Position numbers and translations under genes: made by a program. The notes beneath the pieces were generated by a model, which saw only the letters and a list, made by a program, of their open reading frames with translations, was not told the origin of the DNA and did not search any database. A stretch of 64,000 nucleotides of DNA from Xenophilus arseniciresistens (GTDB lineage: Bacteria > Pseudomonadota > Gammaproteobacteria > Burkholderiales > Burkholderiaceae_C), in assembly GCF_028023875.1 (NCBI RefSeq), contig NZ_JAQIPB010000006.1:310001-374000 (forward strand), written 5' to 3'. Shown piece by piece: positions 28,844-39,150 of the stretch. The stretch's first letter is position 1. Every line of letters starts with the position of its first letter.

Positions 28844-31800
28844 ATGGCTATCCAGATGACTTCATCCATTGAACGCCCTGCTGCTGCAGGCGCACCGCAG
28901 CCCAAAGCCGCCAGCTGTGCACCACGTACCGGGGTGCTTGGGGCAGCGCGGCGCCTGCTTCTTCAGGGCTGCGTGGCAGGCCTTGCGTTGCTTTCGGCAC
29001 AGGCGCTTGCGCAGACCTGCGCCGCGCCCGGCCCGCGCGTTGCAGACGCGACGCTCACCGTCTCGGGCGGAAGCTGCGACGCTTCGCGCCCCTGCACCTT
29101 CCTCAACAACAACGACGCTGCTGCGAACCCCAACGACGTCTTGGAAACCAACGCACGGATCATTTCGTCGACTGCGGCCAACCCCATCACGTTCACCTTC
29201 AGCAGCCCGCACACCGTCAAGACGGTGCGCGTGAACAACGCCTGGGGCGTGCGCGACATCCAGCCCTACCAGTGGTCCTTCCAGCTGCTTGATGCCAGCG
29301 GCGCCGTGCTGGCCACGACACCCGCCTATACCGACCCCAATCCCCAGACGCCATCCAGCGTCACGTCGCCCTCGAACGACACCAATCCGCCGCCCACGGT
29401 GGATTCATGCTTCGCGACGGCAGTGGCCAACGTGAAGACGGTCCGATGGATCGTGACCTCGTACTACGCGACCCGCATCTATCCCAATCAGTCGGGAAGC
29501 ACGCCTTCGGCAGCGACTGGCAACCAACTGAACTACGCCGAGACGCGCGACATCGACTTCTTCGCCGCTCCCAGCGACCCGTCGATTCCGACCGTGCAAC
29601 TGGCCAAGAGGAGCACGGGCGCAACGGGCACCTTCGGGTTCGCGATGACGAACCTGGGCAGCAGCACCGACAGCATCAGCACCACCAGCGACGGCGTTGC
29701 TGCCAACTCGGCCCTGACGGCCCTTGTCAGCAACACGGCGCAGCCCGTGACCGTGACGGAGACGGTGCCGGCCAACCATGCGCTCACGGGCGCGAGCTGC
29801 ACCGACACCAACGCCGCGACCACGGGCAACCCCGCCAGCTTCGGAACGCTCGCAGGCGCCGTGCTGACGATCCCGGCCGCCAACCTCCGGCCCTTCGCCA
29901 AGATCGTCTGTACCTTCGAGAACCGGGCCACCCGCATCCGCTTCCAGAAGACGACGCTGCCGGCCGGGCAGAACCAGAACTTCACGGTGGCGGCCTTCAA
30001 CGGCCTGCCGGCCACCACCATCAATGCGAGCAGCGGCGCCTCGGCCTATGCCGTGCCCACGTCGCTGGCGGCGGGCAACCTGACCGAGAACGCCGTGGCG
30101 GGCTGGCGCGGCATGGGCCTGTCCTGCGCGGCCGACACGGGCTTCAACGGCGAGACCACCGGCGCGGCGGTGCTGACCAACACCACGCCGGCCACTGCAG
30201 TCAACACCGCCTACACCACGGCGGTGCCAGCCGGCACCTTCAAGGCCGGCAACGACTACACCTGCACCTTCTCAAACGGCGCAGCCGTGGTGCGCCTGGC
30301 CAAGTCCACCTCGCCGGTCGCGGGCGTCAACCAGAGCTTCAGCAACAACATCGCCAGCAACGGCCTGCCGGCCAGCGGCATGAGCTTCAATGCGGCGACC
30401 GGCCCGAGCACCTATGTGGTGATCACCAACCCTGCAGCCGCCACGTCGCCGCGGGAGGCCGGCGTGCTGAACTGGCGCGGCACCGGCATGGTCTGCAGGC
30501 GTGACAGCGATGGCGTGGCCGTGCACACGGCCACGAACGTGGGCACGACGGGCGCCGCCTACACGCCCACGGCCATTCCGGCCAACACCTTCGTGCCGGG
30601 GACGAGCTACACCTGCACGCTGTCCAATGAGCGGCTGCTGCCGGTGCTGACGAAGGCGTTCTCGCCCTCCGCCATCGTGCAGGGCGGAACGGCGACCCTG
30701 ACCTTCACCATCCAGAGCCTGGCCGGTGTGCCGCTGCAGGCGGGCCTGACTTTCACCGACACCCTGCCCGCAGGGCTGGTGCTGGCCCAGGCGCCAGCCT
30801 TGAATCAGTGCGGCGGCCTGGTGACGGGCGCGGCGGGAGGGTCAACCATCCTGCTGGCAGCCGGCTCGCTGCCGGCCGGCCCTTCCAGTTGCCAGATCAC
30901 CGTGCAGGTCACCAGCGCGCCAGGGCAGGGCGCCGCCACCTGCCCGAGCGCCGCCACCACCAACGCGAGCGGCAACATCTCGGCGCTGCCGGTCAACCTG
31001 GTCAATGGCGTGACGGACCAGTGCCTGGGGATCTCCACCACCGCGCCGACCATCACGCTGCAGAAGGCGCTGGGCGGCACGGGGCGCATTTCGGGCGGTG
31101 ACCAGTTTTCGCTGTCGGGCACCGGAACGGGGGCACCTGCTGCCGTCACGACCACAGGCACGGGCGCTGCGGTCAGCTCCGCGGCCTACACCATCACGGC
31201 CACACCCGGCACGGCCTATGCGCTGACGGAGGCGATGGCCGCAGGCAGTTCCTCGCTGCTGACGCAGTACAGCCAGGCCGTGAGTTGCACCAACACCGGG
31301 CCTACCAACGTCAGCAGCATCAACAGCCTGCCCATCAATGTCACCCCGCAGGTGGGTGATGCGGTCAGTTGCACGGTCACCAACACGCCCAAGCCAGCAA
31401 CACTGAGCCTGCAGAAAGCGCTGGGCGGCTCCGGCCGCATCAGCGCCAGCGACCAGTTCACGCTGTCGGGCAGCGGCACGGGCGCGCCTGCGGCGCTGAC
31501 CACCACGGGCAGCGGCACGGCCATCACCTCGGCGGCCTACAGCTTCAACGCGACGCCGGGCACGAGCTACTCGCTGAACGAGGCCATGGCCGCGGGCAGC
31601 GCCTCGGCGCTGGTGCAGTACGACAAGGCCGTCAGCTGCACGAACACAGGCCCGACGAACGTCAGCGGCCTGAGCACGCTGCCGATCAACGTGACGCCGG
31701 TGGCCGGCGATGCGATCAGCTGCACGATCACCAACACGCCCGCGACCATCATCGACCCCGGGCCGAACGGTGGGGACCCTGCAGCCCTGACCTGCAACGC

Positions 31801-34576
31801 GGATCCCGTCATCTCCGGGACCAATTTCACCGCTGCCGAATGGGTCAAGTCGAACTGGGATGCGGTCAGCAGCGGCGCGGTGACGATGAACGAGGACAGC
31901 GGCACGGCCACCTTGAGCCAGTCTGTTTCGGGTGTGACGCCGGGCGCGCTGCTTACTTTCAGCTGGCGCTTTCGCAACGGGATCATCAGCACGGGATCCG
32001 CCGGAAACGCGTCGAGGCTGAGCCTGTCCTATGGCGGCGTCACCTATTGGACCGTCAATACCAATGACGGAACGCTCAACCTGAATTCGGATGCCGCCAC
32101 TGCATCCAATGGCGCTTCATGCGTCAGTGGTTGCGGTGCCCTGGCCGAGGCGACGGACCGCATGGTGCGCCTGCGCCTGCCCACGGGCATCCCCATCTCG
32201 GGCCTGCTGCGCTTCACCGCGCAGTCCTTTGGTGGAACCTCGGACGACATGACGGTGCGAACCGCCGTGTCCATCCTCAACACCGGCGTCTGCCTGGCCA
32301 AGACCAGCGCAGGGGGCACGGGCACCTTCAACTTCACCACCGGCACCAACGTGGACACCACGATGGGCGGTGGCGGCACCACGGCCAGCATCACCACGGC
32401 CGCGGTCAACACGCCCGTGCTCTATGACGCCAGCGCCACGCGCACCAATGCCCAGCCGCTGCTCATCAAGAGCCCGGGGGCAAGCGCCAACGTCACCATC
32501 ACCGAAACACCCGCACCGGGCTTCGTGCTCAACAGCGTGACCTGTTCCGACGGGCTCACACCCATGCTCAATGGCAACACGATCAGCATCGCCAGCGTGC
32601 CCAGGGACACGGTGGCCAGCTGCATCGTGACCAACAGCACCTCAACGATCAACTTCAGCAAGGCGCTGAGCGGCAGCCGTGCCGTTGCGGGCGACCAGTT
32701 CACGGTCGCGGTGCGCACGGGTGGCGTCAATGGCACGGTCGTCAATTCCACGGCTGCCTCCACGACCACCGGCAGCGGCGCCACGGTCAATGCCGGCACG
32801 GGCACCACGGGCGACGTGCGCACTACCCCCCGCACGGCCTACACCCTCACCGAGGCGGGCGCGGCAGGCGCCGTGCTGGGCAACTACAGCGGCAGGCTCA
32901 CTTGTACCGATGCTGCGGGCGTCATGCCCGCTTCCAGCCTGCCGACCAACGAGGTCTTCGACCCTGTGGCCGGGCGCGTGATCATCCCGCTGTCGGGCGC
33001 CAACCTGCGCTGCGTGCTGACCAACACCTCGACCCTCGGGCCGAGCATCACGCTGCAAAAGGCCCTGGGCGGGGCAGGGCGCATCGCAGCGAACGACCAG
33101 TTCACCTTGTCGGCCACCGGCACAGGCGCGCCTGCGGCGGTGACCACTGCCGGCACGGGAACAGCCGTGACGTCCCCGGCCTACACCTTCACCGCCACCG
33201 CAGGCACGGCCTACACGCTCAACGAAGCGATGGCCGCAGGTAGCACCTCTGCGCTGGCCAACTACACGCAAAGCGTGACCTGCAGCAACACCGGCCCCAC
33301 GGACGTGAGCGCGCTCACCACGCTGCCCATCAACGTCACGCCGGCCGCGAGCGATGCGATCAGTTGCGTGATCACCAACACGCCGGCCGTGCCCGCGGTC
33401 AGCGGCAAGGTGTTCCTGGACAACGGCACGGGCGGCGGCACGGCCAACGACGGCATCCTCAATGGCGGCGAGGCGCCCCAGGCGGGCATCGCGGTGCGCC
33501 TGACCAACTGCGCGGCCACCGTGTACGCCAGCGGCGTGACCGACGGCACGGGCAGCTACAGCCTGAGCGTGCCCAGCGGCACCGCAGCGGGCGCGGCCCT
33601 GTGCGTGGAGCAGGTCAACAGCCCGGCCACGCGCATCTCCACCGGGGCCTCGGTGGGCAACACCGCTCTGCCTTCGGGCAGCGCCACGGCTGCGGCCGGC
33701 GGCAGCTACACCTACACGCGCACGGGCACACCTGATCGCATCGCCTTCAGCTGGAACGGCACGGGCCACGCCAACCTGAACTTCGGCGACGTGGACAACA
33801 GCAGCTTCGCCACCAGCGGCGCCAAGACGGCCTTGCCCGGCAGCACCGTGACCTACCCCCACACCTTCACGGCCGGCACCGGGGGGCAGGTGCGCTTTGG
33901 CATCGCCAGCGAGACCGCCACCCCGGCCCTGGCAGGCTGGGCCGCGGAGATCTTCGCGGACCCGCTCTGCACGGGCAGCCTGCAGCCGGGCGCGCAGCAG
34001 CTGTACCCGCCGGGCACCGCTACCACGGCGGTGGCCTTCGCGGGCAAGGTCTGCGTGATCGTCAAGCAGTTCGTGCCGGCCAACGCGCCCATGGGGGCCA
34101 GCAACAAGCTCACGATCCGGGCCGACTTCGACTACCTCAATGCCAACCCGGCGCTGGGTGCCAGCTTCACGCTGGAGGACATCACCACGGTCTCGAGCAC
34201 GGCGCTGGAGCTGAGGAAGGAAGTGCGCAACGTCACGCAGAGCGCGGCCTTCGGGGTGAACAACCAGGCCAAGTCGGGCGAGACGCTGGAGTACCGCATC
34301 ACCTACACCAACAACGGCGATGCGCCCATCAGCGCCATGACCGTCAACGACACCACGCCGGGCTACACCACGTTTGTGAGTGCGACGCAGGGCACGACGC
34401 CAGCCAGCTTGACGGCCTGCCAGAAGACCACCCCGGCCAATGCGCCGCCGGCCGCGCCCGTGGCCTGCGCGGATGCGCAGCCGGCAGGCGGCACCGGGCC
34501 CATCGGCTGGAAGTTCACCGGCACCGTGGCGCCGGGGGGGACGGGCTTCGTGTTGTTCCAGGTGAAGGTGGACTGA
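28844..34576 (+). CDS. Giant secreted repeat protein, paralogue of the upstream gene
   Basis: From ATG 28844 this is about 1910 aa; an in-frame ATG at 28760 is an alternative, and neither has a strong ribosome-binding site. The signal region is long, with a hydrophobic stretch LLLQGCVAGLALLSAQALAQT. A unique N-terminal part (about residues 60-730) contains RFQKTTLPAGQNQNFTVAAF and VRLAKSTSPVAGVNQSFSNN, two related domains each with a late CTF/CTL segment, and a DUF11-like domain (LTKAFSPSAIVQGGTATLTF). Two tandem 117-aa modules follow (31040-31741), then the 431-aa shared block, one more module (33035-33385) and the 397-aa shared tail ending FVLFQVKVD. It lies 116 bp after its paralogue and ends the locus. 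Role as for the paralogue: surface stalk or adhesin, unproven. Confidence 0.82.
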   Translation: MAIQMTSSIERPAAAGAPQPKAASCAPRTGVLGAARRLLLQGCVAGLALLSAQALAQTCAAPGPRVADATLTVSGGSCDASRPCTFLNNNDAAANPNDVLETNARIISSTAANPITFTFSSPHTVKTVRVNNAWGVRDIQPYQWSFQLLDASGAVLATTPAYTDPNPQTPSSVTSPSNDTNPPPTVDSCFATAVANVKTVRWIVTSYYATRIYPNQSGSTPSAATGNQLNYAETRDIDFFAAPSDPSIPTVQLAKRSTGATGTFGFAMTNLGSSTDSISTTSDGVAANSALTALVSNTAQPVTVTETVPANHALTGASCTDTNAATTGNPASFGTLAGAVLTIPAANLRPFAKIVCTFENRATRIRFQKTTLPAGQNQNFTVAAFNGLPATTINASSGASAYAVPTSLAAGNLTENAVAGWRGMGLSCAADTGFNGETTGAAVLTNTTPATAVNTAYTTAVPAGTFKAGNDYTCTFSNGAAVVRLAKSTSPVAGVNQSFSNNIASNGLPASGMSFNAATGPSTYVVITNPAAATSPREAGVLNWRGTGMVCRRDSDGVAVHTATNVGTTGAAYTPTAIPANTFVPGTSYTCTLSNERLLPVLTKAFSPSAIVQGGTATLTFTIQSLAGVPLQAGLTFTDTLPAGLVLAQAPALNQCGGLVTGAAGGSTILLAAGSLPAGPSSCQITVQVTSAPGQGAATCPSAATTNASGNISALPVNLVNGVTDQCLGISTTAPTITLQKALGGTGRISGGDQFSLSGTGTGAPAAVTTTGTGAAVSSAAYTITATPGTAYALTEAMAAGSSSLLTQYSQAVSCTNTGPTNVSSINSLPINVTPQVGDAVSCTVTNTPKPATLSLQKALGGSGRISASDQFTLSGSGTGAPAALTTTGSGTAITSAAYSFNATPGTSYSLNEAMAAGSASALVQYDKAVSCTNTGPTNVSGLSTLPINVTPVAGDAISCTITNTPATIIDPGPNGGDPAALTCNADPVISGTNFTAAEWVKSNWDAVSSGAVTMNEDSGTATLSQSVSGVTPGALLTFSWRFRNGIISTGSAGNASRLSLSYGGVTYWTVNTNDGTLNLNSDAATASNGASCVSGCGALAEATDRMVRLRLPTGIPISGLLRFTAQSFGGTSDDMTVRTAVSILNTGVCLAKTSAGGTGTFNFTTGTNVDTTMGGGGTTASITTAAVNTPVLYDASATRTNAQPLLIKSPGASANVTITETPAPGFVLNSVTCSDGLTPMLNGNTISIASVPRDTVASCIVTNSTSTINFSKALSGSRAVAGDQFTVAVRTGGVNGTVVNSTAASTTTGSGATVNAGTGTTGDVRTTPRTAYTLTEAGAAGAVLGNYSGRLTCTDAAGVMPASSLPTNEVFDPVAGRVIIPLSGANLRCVLTNTSTLGPSITLQKALGGAGRIAANDQFTLSATGTGAPAAVTTAGTGTAVTSPAYTFTATAGTAYTLNEAMAAGSTSALANYTQSVTCSNTGPTDVSALTTLPINVTPAASDAISCVITNTPAVPAVSGKVFLDNGTGGGTANDGILNGGEAPQAGIAVRLTNCAATVYASGVTDGTGSYSLSVPSGTAAGAALCVEQVNSPATRISTGASVGNTALPSGSATAAAGGSYTYTRTGTPDRIAFSWNGTGHANLNFGDVDNSSFATSGAKTALPGSTVTYPHTFTAGTGGQVRFGIASETATPALAGWAAEIFADPLCTGSLQPGAQQLYPPGTATTAVAFAGKVCVIVKQFVPANAPMGASNKLTIRADFDYLNANPALGASFTLEDITTVSSTALELRKEVRNVTQSAAFGVNNQAKSGETLEYRITYTNNGDAPISAMTVNDTTPGYTTFVSATQGTTPASLTACQKTTPANAPPAAPVACADAQPAGGTGPIGWKFTGTVAPGGTGFVLFQVKVD
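31040..31741 (+). repeat. Two tandem 351-bp modules
   Basis: Units start at 31040 and 31391 and are 351 bp each, homologous to the units in the upstream gene (LQKALGGTGRISGGDQFSLS and LQKALGGSGRISASDQFTLS). Confidence 0.92.
33035..33385 (+). repeat. Single 351-bp module before the shared tail
   Basis: It is again exactly 351 bp (ITLQKALGGAGRIAANDQF through CVITNTP) and corresponds in position to the seven-unit array of the upstream gene. Confidence 0.9.
33386..34576 (+). repeat. 1191-bp 3' block, copy 2
   Basis: This is the partner of 27537-28727 with the same length. Differences are scattered substitutions, with no visible net indel. Confidence 0.9.
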
Positions 34577-34586
34577 GGGCCGGGGC

Positions 34587-34615
34587 CGCGCGCCCCCTGG
34601 CCCTTGGGGCGCGCG
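34587..34615 (+). terminator. GC-rich hairpin between the repeat-protein locus and the sigma-54 activator
   Basis: A perfect 10-bp stem (34587-34596 with 34606-34615) and a 9-nt loop start 10 bp after the stop codon and end 14 bp before the next start. No T run follows. It may separate the two transcription units or hold back translation of the activator. Confidence 0.5.
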
Positions 34616-34629
34616 CTACGATCCGGCCC

Positions 34630-36154
<1,525 letters not shown>

Positions 36155-36165
<11 letters not shown>

Positions 36166-37261
36166 GCACGGTGCCGCCGTCGATCACGTACTCGGTGCCG
36201 GTGATGGCCTGCGCCCGTGACGACACCAGGAAGCCGACCAGGTCCGCCACCTCCTGCGGCCGGGCCGGCCGGCCGATCGGGATGCCGCCGAGCGAAGCCA
36301 TCAGCGCCTGCCGGGCGGCCTCGGCATCCGTGCCGTTCTGACGCGCAATCGATTCGACCAGCCCGGTGGCCGCTTCGGTTTCCACCCAGCCCGGCGACAC
36401 GCGCACCACCCGCACGCCGCGTGGCGATGTCTCTTTTGACAGGCTCTTGCTGTATGTCGACAGGGCGGCCTTGGCTGCGGCGTAGGCGGTGGTGGCGTCG
36501 GGCAGGGGCAGTTCGCGCTGGATGGAGGTGATATGCACCACCACGCCCGCGCCGCGCGCGAGCATGCCCGGCACCAGCGCGCGGTCCAGGCGCACGGCCG
36601 GCAGCAGGTTCTGGTCGAGCGCCCGCTGCCAGGCGCCATCGTCGAGCGCCTTGAAGCCGCCGCCGGGCGCGTTCGATCCGCCAACGACGTGTACGAGGAT
36701 GTCGACCCCGCCCCACAGCGATTCGACGGCCTGGGCCACCGTGTCGCAGCCTTCTGTGGTGGAGAGGTCCGCCTGGACGAAAGAGACGCCGGCCGGGGTT
36801 TTGTGCCCGGCAGGAACGCCGCGGGCGGTGGACAGCACGCACGCGCCGGCCGTGGCCAGCTGCGCGACCACCGCCTGGCCGATGCCCTTGGTGCCGCCGG
36901 TCACCAGCGCGCGGCGGCCTTCGAGTTCGACCGGCAGGCGGATGTCCAGGGCAGCGATGCGCCCGTCCCGCAGCTCGAAGACCTGCATCAGGTCCACCGT
37001 GCCGCCCGGAAAAGTGCCGGTCAGGCGCGTCAGCACATGGCAGGCGGTGCCAGTCTGCGTGCTGCCCAGTGTCGACACGCTGAACTGGTAGCGCTTGCGT
37101 TCACCCTCCCGCCAGGCGCGGATGGCGTCCAGGCCCTGGGCGATGTGGCCGTTGTCGCGCACCCGGGCGTCGTCGGTGAAGCAGCCGGCGAACAGCGCGG
37201 CGTCGTTCAGGCGTTCCGACTCGAAGTAGCGGGCGACGGGGGAGGGAAGCGAATGGGTCAT
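36155..37261 (-). CDS. NTF2-like/SnoaL domain fused to a short-chain dehydrogenase
   Basis: From the ATG at 37261 this is about 368 aa, longer than a usual SDR of about 250. Residues 1-110 look like a SnoaL/NTF2-like domain ([30 protein letters not shown], then [19 protein letters not shown]). The rest is a classical SDR: NAD(P)-binding TGGTKGIGQ, the [11 protein letters not shown] strand, a catalytic serine in HITSIQ, YAAAK with the catalytic Tyr and Lys, and SPGWVETE after it. It is divergent from the HxlR gene, with a 62-bp intergenic region, so that regulator probably controls it. The substrate is unknown; a hydroxyacid related to the adjacent polyester-type genes is possible but unproven. 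Confidence 0.85.
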
Positions 37262-37323
37262 GGCTGTAGCGGCGGTGTGTTGGCTCAATTGCGAAGCGCC
37301 GATGCTCGGGATAGGCTCAGGCG

Positions 37324-37728
37324 ATGACAAGCACGCACCTGGAAGTAAGTGCCCCTGAAAAGGCCAGGCGGCCGAGCTACACGCCGCTGTCGGCCGCCAT
37401 CGATGTGGAGGCGACGCTGAGCCTGCTGGAAGGGCGCTGGAAGCTGGTCATCCTCTTTCACCTGTTCGACGGCCAGGTGCAGCGCTTTTCCGATCTGGAG
37501 AAGCGCATCGACGGCATCTCCCAGAAGATGCTGGCGCAGCAGCTGCGGCAACTGGAGGCGGACGGCATCGTGCAGCGCACCGTCCACCCGGAAGTGCCGC
37601 CGCGCGTGGACTACCGCATGACGGCCTGGGGCCAGGCGCTGTGCCCCGCGCTCGATGGCCTGCTGAAATGGCTCGAACAGCGCGCGACGATGGATCGGGA
37701 AAGCCCTGATCGCGATTCAGACAATTGA
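37324..37728 (+). CDS. HxlR-family winged-helix regulator
   Basis: This 134-aa protein has the HxlR core: [60 protein letters not shown] and [12 protein letters not shown]. The usual N-terminal cysteine that makes some HxlR proteins redox or aldehyde sensors is absent ([15 protein letters not shown]). It is divergent from the SDR gene, which it probably regulates from the shared 62-bp promoter region. Its 3' end overlaps the palindromic site at 37716-37733. The calling is firm; the signal it senses is not visible. Confidence 0.92.
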   Translation: MTSTHLEVSAPEKARRPSYTPLSAAIDVEATLSLLEGRWKLVILFHLFDGQVQRFSDLEKRIDGISQKMLAQQLRQLEADGIVQRTVHPEVPPRVDYRMTAWGQALCPALDGLLKWLEQRATMDRESPDRDSDN

Positions 37729-37745
37729 CTGAAAAACAGACAATT
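37716..37745. promoter_or_regulatory. Candidate enhancer sites for the sigma-54 activator
   Basis: TTCAGACAATTGACTGAA (37716-37733) is symmetric at 16 of 18 positions. The half-site CAGACAATT recurs at 37737-37745, 19 bp downstream. The palindrome centre is about 120 bp before the predicted transcription start, a normal distance for enhancer-binding proteins. Alternatively, these could be HxlR sites. Confidence 0.55.
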
Positions 37746-37818
37746 CAATTGGATGAAACGCAGGCAGTGACAGGGCTGGATTGATGAAAAACGTATAAAT
37801 ATCAACGCATTTCAGTGC

Positions 37819-37834
37819 TGGCACGGACTGTGCA
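37819..37834 (+). promoter_or_regulatory. Sigma-54 (-24/-12) promoter of the ABC importer operon
   Basis: TGGCACGGACTGTGCA matches the consensus TGGCACGNNNNTTGCA at all but one fixed position. The invariant GG (37820-37821) and GC (37832-37833) are exactly 10 bp apart. The expected start is near 37845, leaving a short leader that contains AAGGAG (37853-37858). Confidence 0.8.
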
Positions 37835-37866
37835 ATATTCAGTCATTCGAACAAGGAGACACACTC

Positions 37867-39054
37867 ATGATCCGTCGCCATCTCATGGCCGCTGCCGCCA
37901 TCGCCACCTTCGGTGCCTCGGTGCCTGCGCTCGCGCAGTCCAACGAGATCCGCATTGCGCACGTCTACAGCAAGACCGGTCCGCTGGAGGCCTACGGCAA
38001 GCAGACGCAGGTGGGCCTGATGATGGGCCTGGAATACGCCACTGGCGGCACCATGACCGTCAACGGCAAGAAGATCGTCGTGATCGAGAAGGACGACCAG
38101 GGCAAGCCCGACCTGGGCAAGTCGCAGCTGGCCGCGGCCTATGCCGACGACAAGGCGGCGCTGGCCATCGGCCCCAGCTCTTCGGGCGTGGCGCTGGCCC
38201 TGCTGCCGGTGGCCGAGGAGTACAAGAAGATCCTGATCGTCGAGCCCGCCGTGGCCGACTCGATCACGGGCGACAAGTGGAACAAGTACATCTTCCGCAC
38301 CGGCCGCAACTCGAGCCAGGATGCGATCAGCAATGCCGTGGCGCTGGACAAGGAAGGCACCAGCATCGCCACGCTGGCGCAGGACTACGCCTTCGGCCGC
38401 GATGGCGTGAAGGCCTTCAAGGACGCTGTGAAGAAGGCCAAGATCGTCCATGAGGAATACCTGCCGCAGAACACCACCGACTTCACGGCCGGCGCGCAGC
38501 GCCTGATCGACAAGCTCAAGGACCAGCCGGGCCGCAAGATCATCTGGATCGTGTGGGCGGGCGCGGGCAACCCCTTCAAGATCGCCGACCTGGACTTGAA
38601 GCGCTACAACATCGAGGTGGCCACGGGCGGCAACATCCTGCCCGCCATGGCCAGCTACAAGCAGTTCCCGGGCATGGAAGGCGCGACCTACTACTACTTC
38701 GGCATCCCGAAGAACCCGGTGAACGAGGCGCTGGTGTCTGCGCACTACAAGCAGTTCAAGAGCCCGCCGGACTTCTTCACGGCCGGTGGCTTCACGGCTG
38801 CGATGGCCGCGGTGACGGCGCTCAAGAAGACCGGTGGCGACGTCAACACCAACAAGCTCATCACGGCCATGGAAGGCATGAGCTTCGACACGCCCAAGGG
38901 CCAGATGACCTTCCGCAAGGAAGACCACCAGGCCATGCAGAGCATGTACCACTTCAAGATCAAGAACGATCCGGCCTTCGCTTGGGGCGTGCCCGAGCTG
39001 GTGCGCGAGATCAAGGCTTCCGAGATGGACATCCCGATCCGCAACAAGCGCTGA
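37867..39054 (+). CDS. ABC importer substrate-binding protein, branched-chain amino acid (LivJ/K) type
   Basis: This 395-aa periplasmic receptor has a signal peptide (MIRRHLMAAAAIATFGASVP ending ALAQS) and a type-I periplasmic-binding fold: IRIAHVYSKTGPLEAYGKQT, VIEKDDQGKPDLGKSQLAAA, AIGPSSSGVALALLP, and IATLAQDYAFGRDGVKAFKD. AAGGAG sits 8 bp before the ATG. It is the first gene of the importer operon, behind the sigma-54 promoter. The family binds amino acids, amides, aromatic acids and other small carboxylates. With a secreted esterase and a cytoplasmic hydrolase in the same operon, a hydroxyacid or short oligoester ligand is a reasonable inference. Confidence 0.92.
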   Translation: MIRRHLMAAAAIATFGASVPALAQSNEIRIAHVYSKTGPLEAYGKQTQVGLMMGLEYATGGTMTVNGKKIVVIEKDDQGKPDLGKSQLAAAYADDKAALAIGPSSSGVALALLPVAEEYKKILIVEPAVADSITGDKWNKYIFRTGRNSSQDAISNAVALDKEGTSIATLAQDYAFGRDGVKAFKDAVKKAKIVHEEYLPQNTTDFTAGAQRLIDKLKDQPGRKIIWIVWAGAGNPFKIADLDLKRYNIEVATGGNILPAMASYKQFPGMEGATYYYFGIPKNPVNEALVSAHYKQFKSPPDFFTAGGFTAAMAAVTALKKTGGDVNTNKLITAMEGMSFDTPKGQMTFRKEDHQAMQSMYHFKIKNDPAFAWGVPELVREIKASEMDIPIRNKR

Positions 39055-39102
39055 GATCGTCGCTTCGCGTGCCGTGGGCGCAGGCGCCATGGCACCCGCC
39101 CA

Positions 39103-39129
39103 GGGGGCAGCGCCCGCTGCCACCCCTTT
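39103..39129 (+). terminator. Intra-operon hairpin after the receptor gene
   Basis: GCAGC (39107-39111) pairs with GCTGC (39116-39120), flanked by G and C runs and followed by TTT. It probably causes partial termination, so that the receptor is made in excess over the downstream genes, as is common in ABC operons. Confidence 0.45.
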
Positions 39130-39150
39130 AGCCCTCGCAGGAGAACCACC

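Noticed and set aside
23442-33385. Regularly spaced direct repeats as a possible CRISPR-like or phage-derived array
   Set aside because: The 351-bp units are in frame, have no spacers and encode a conserved protein module.
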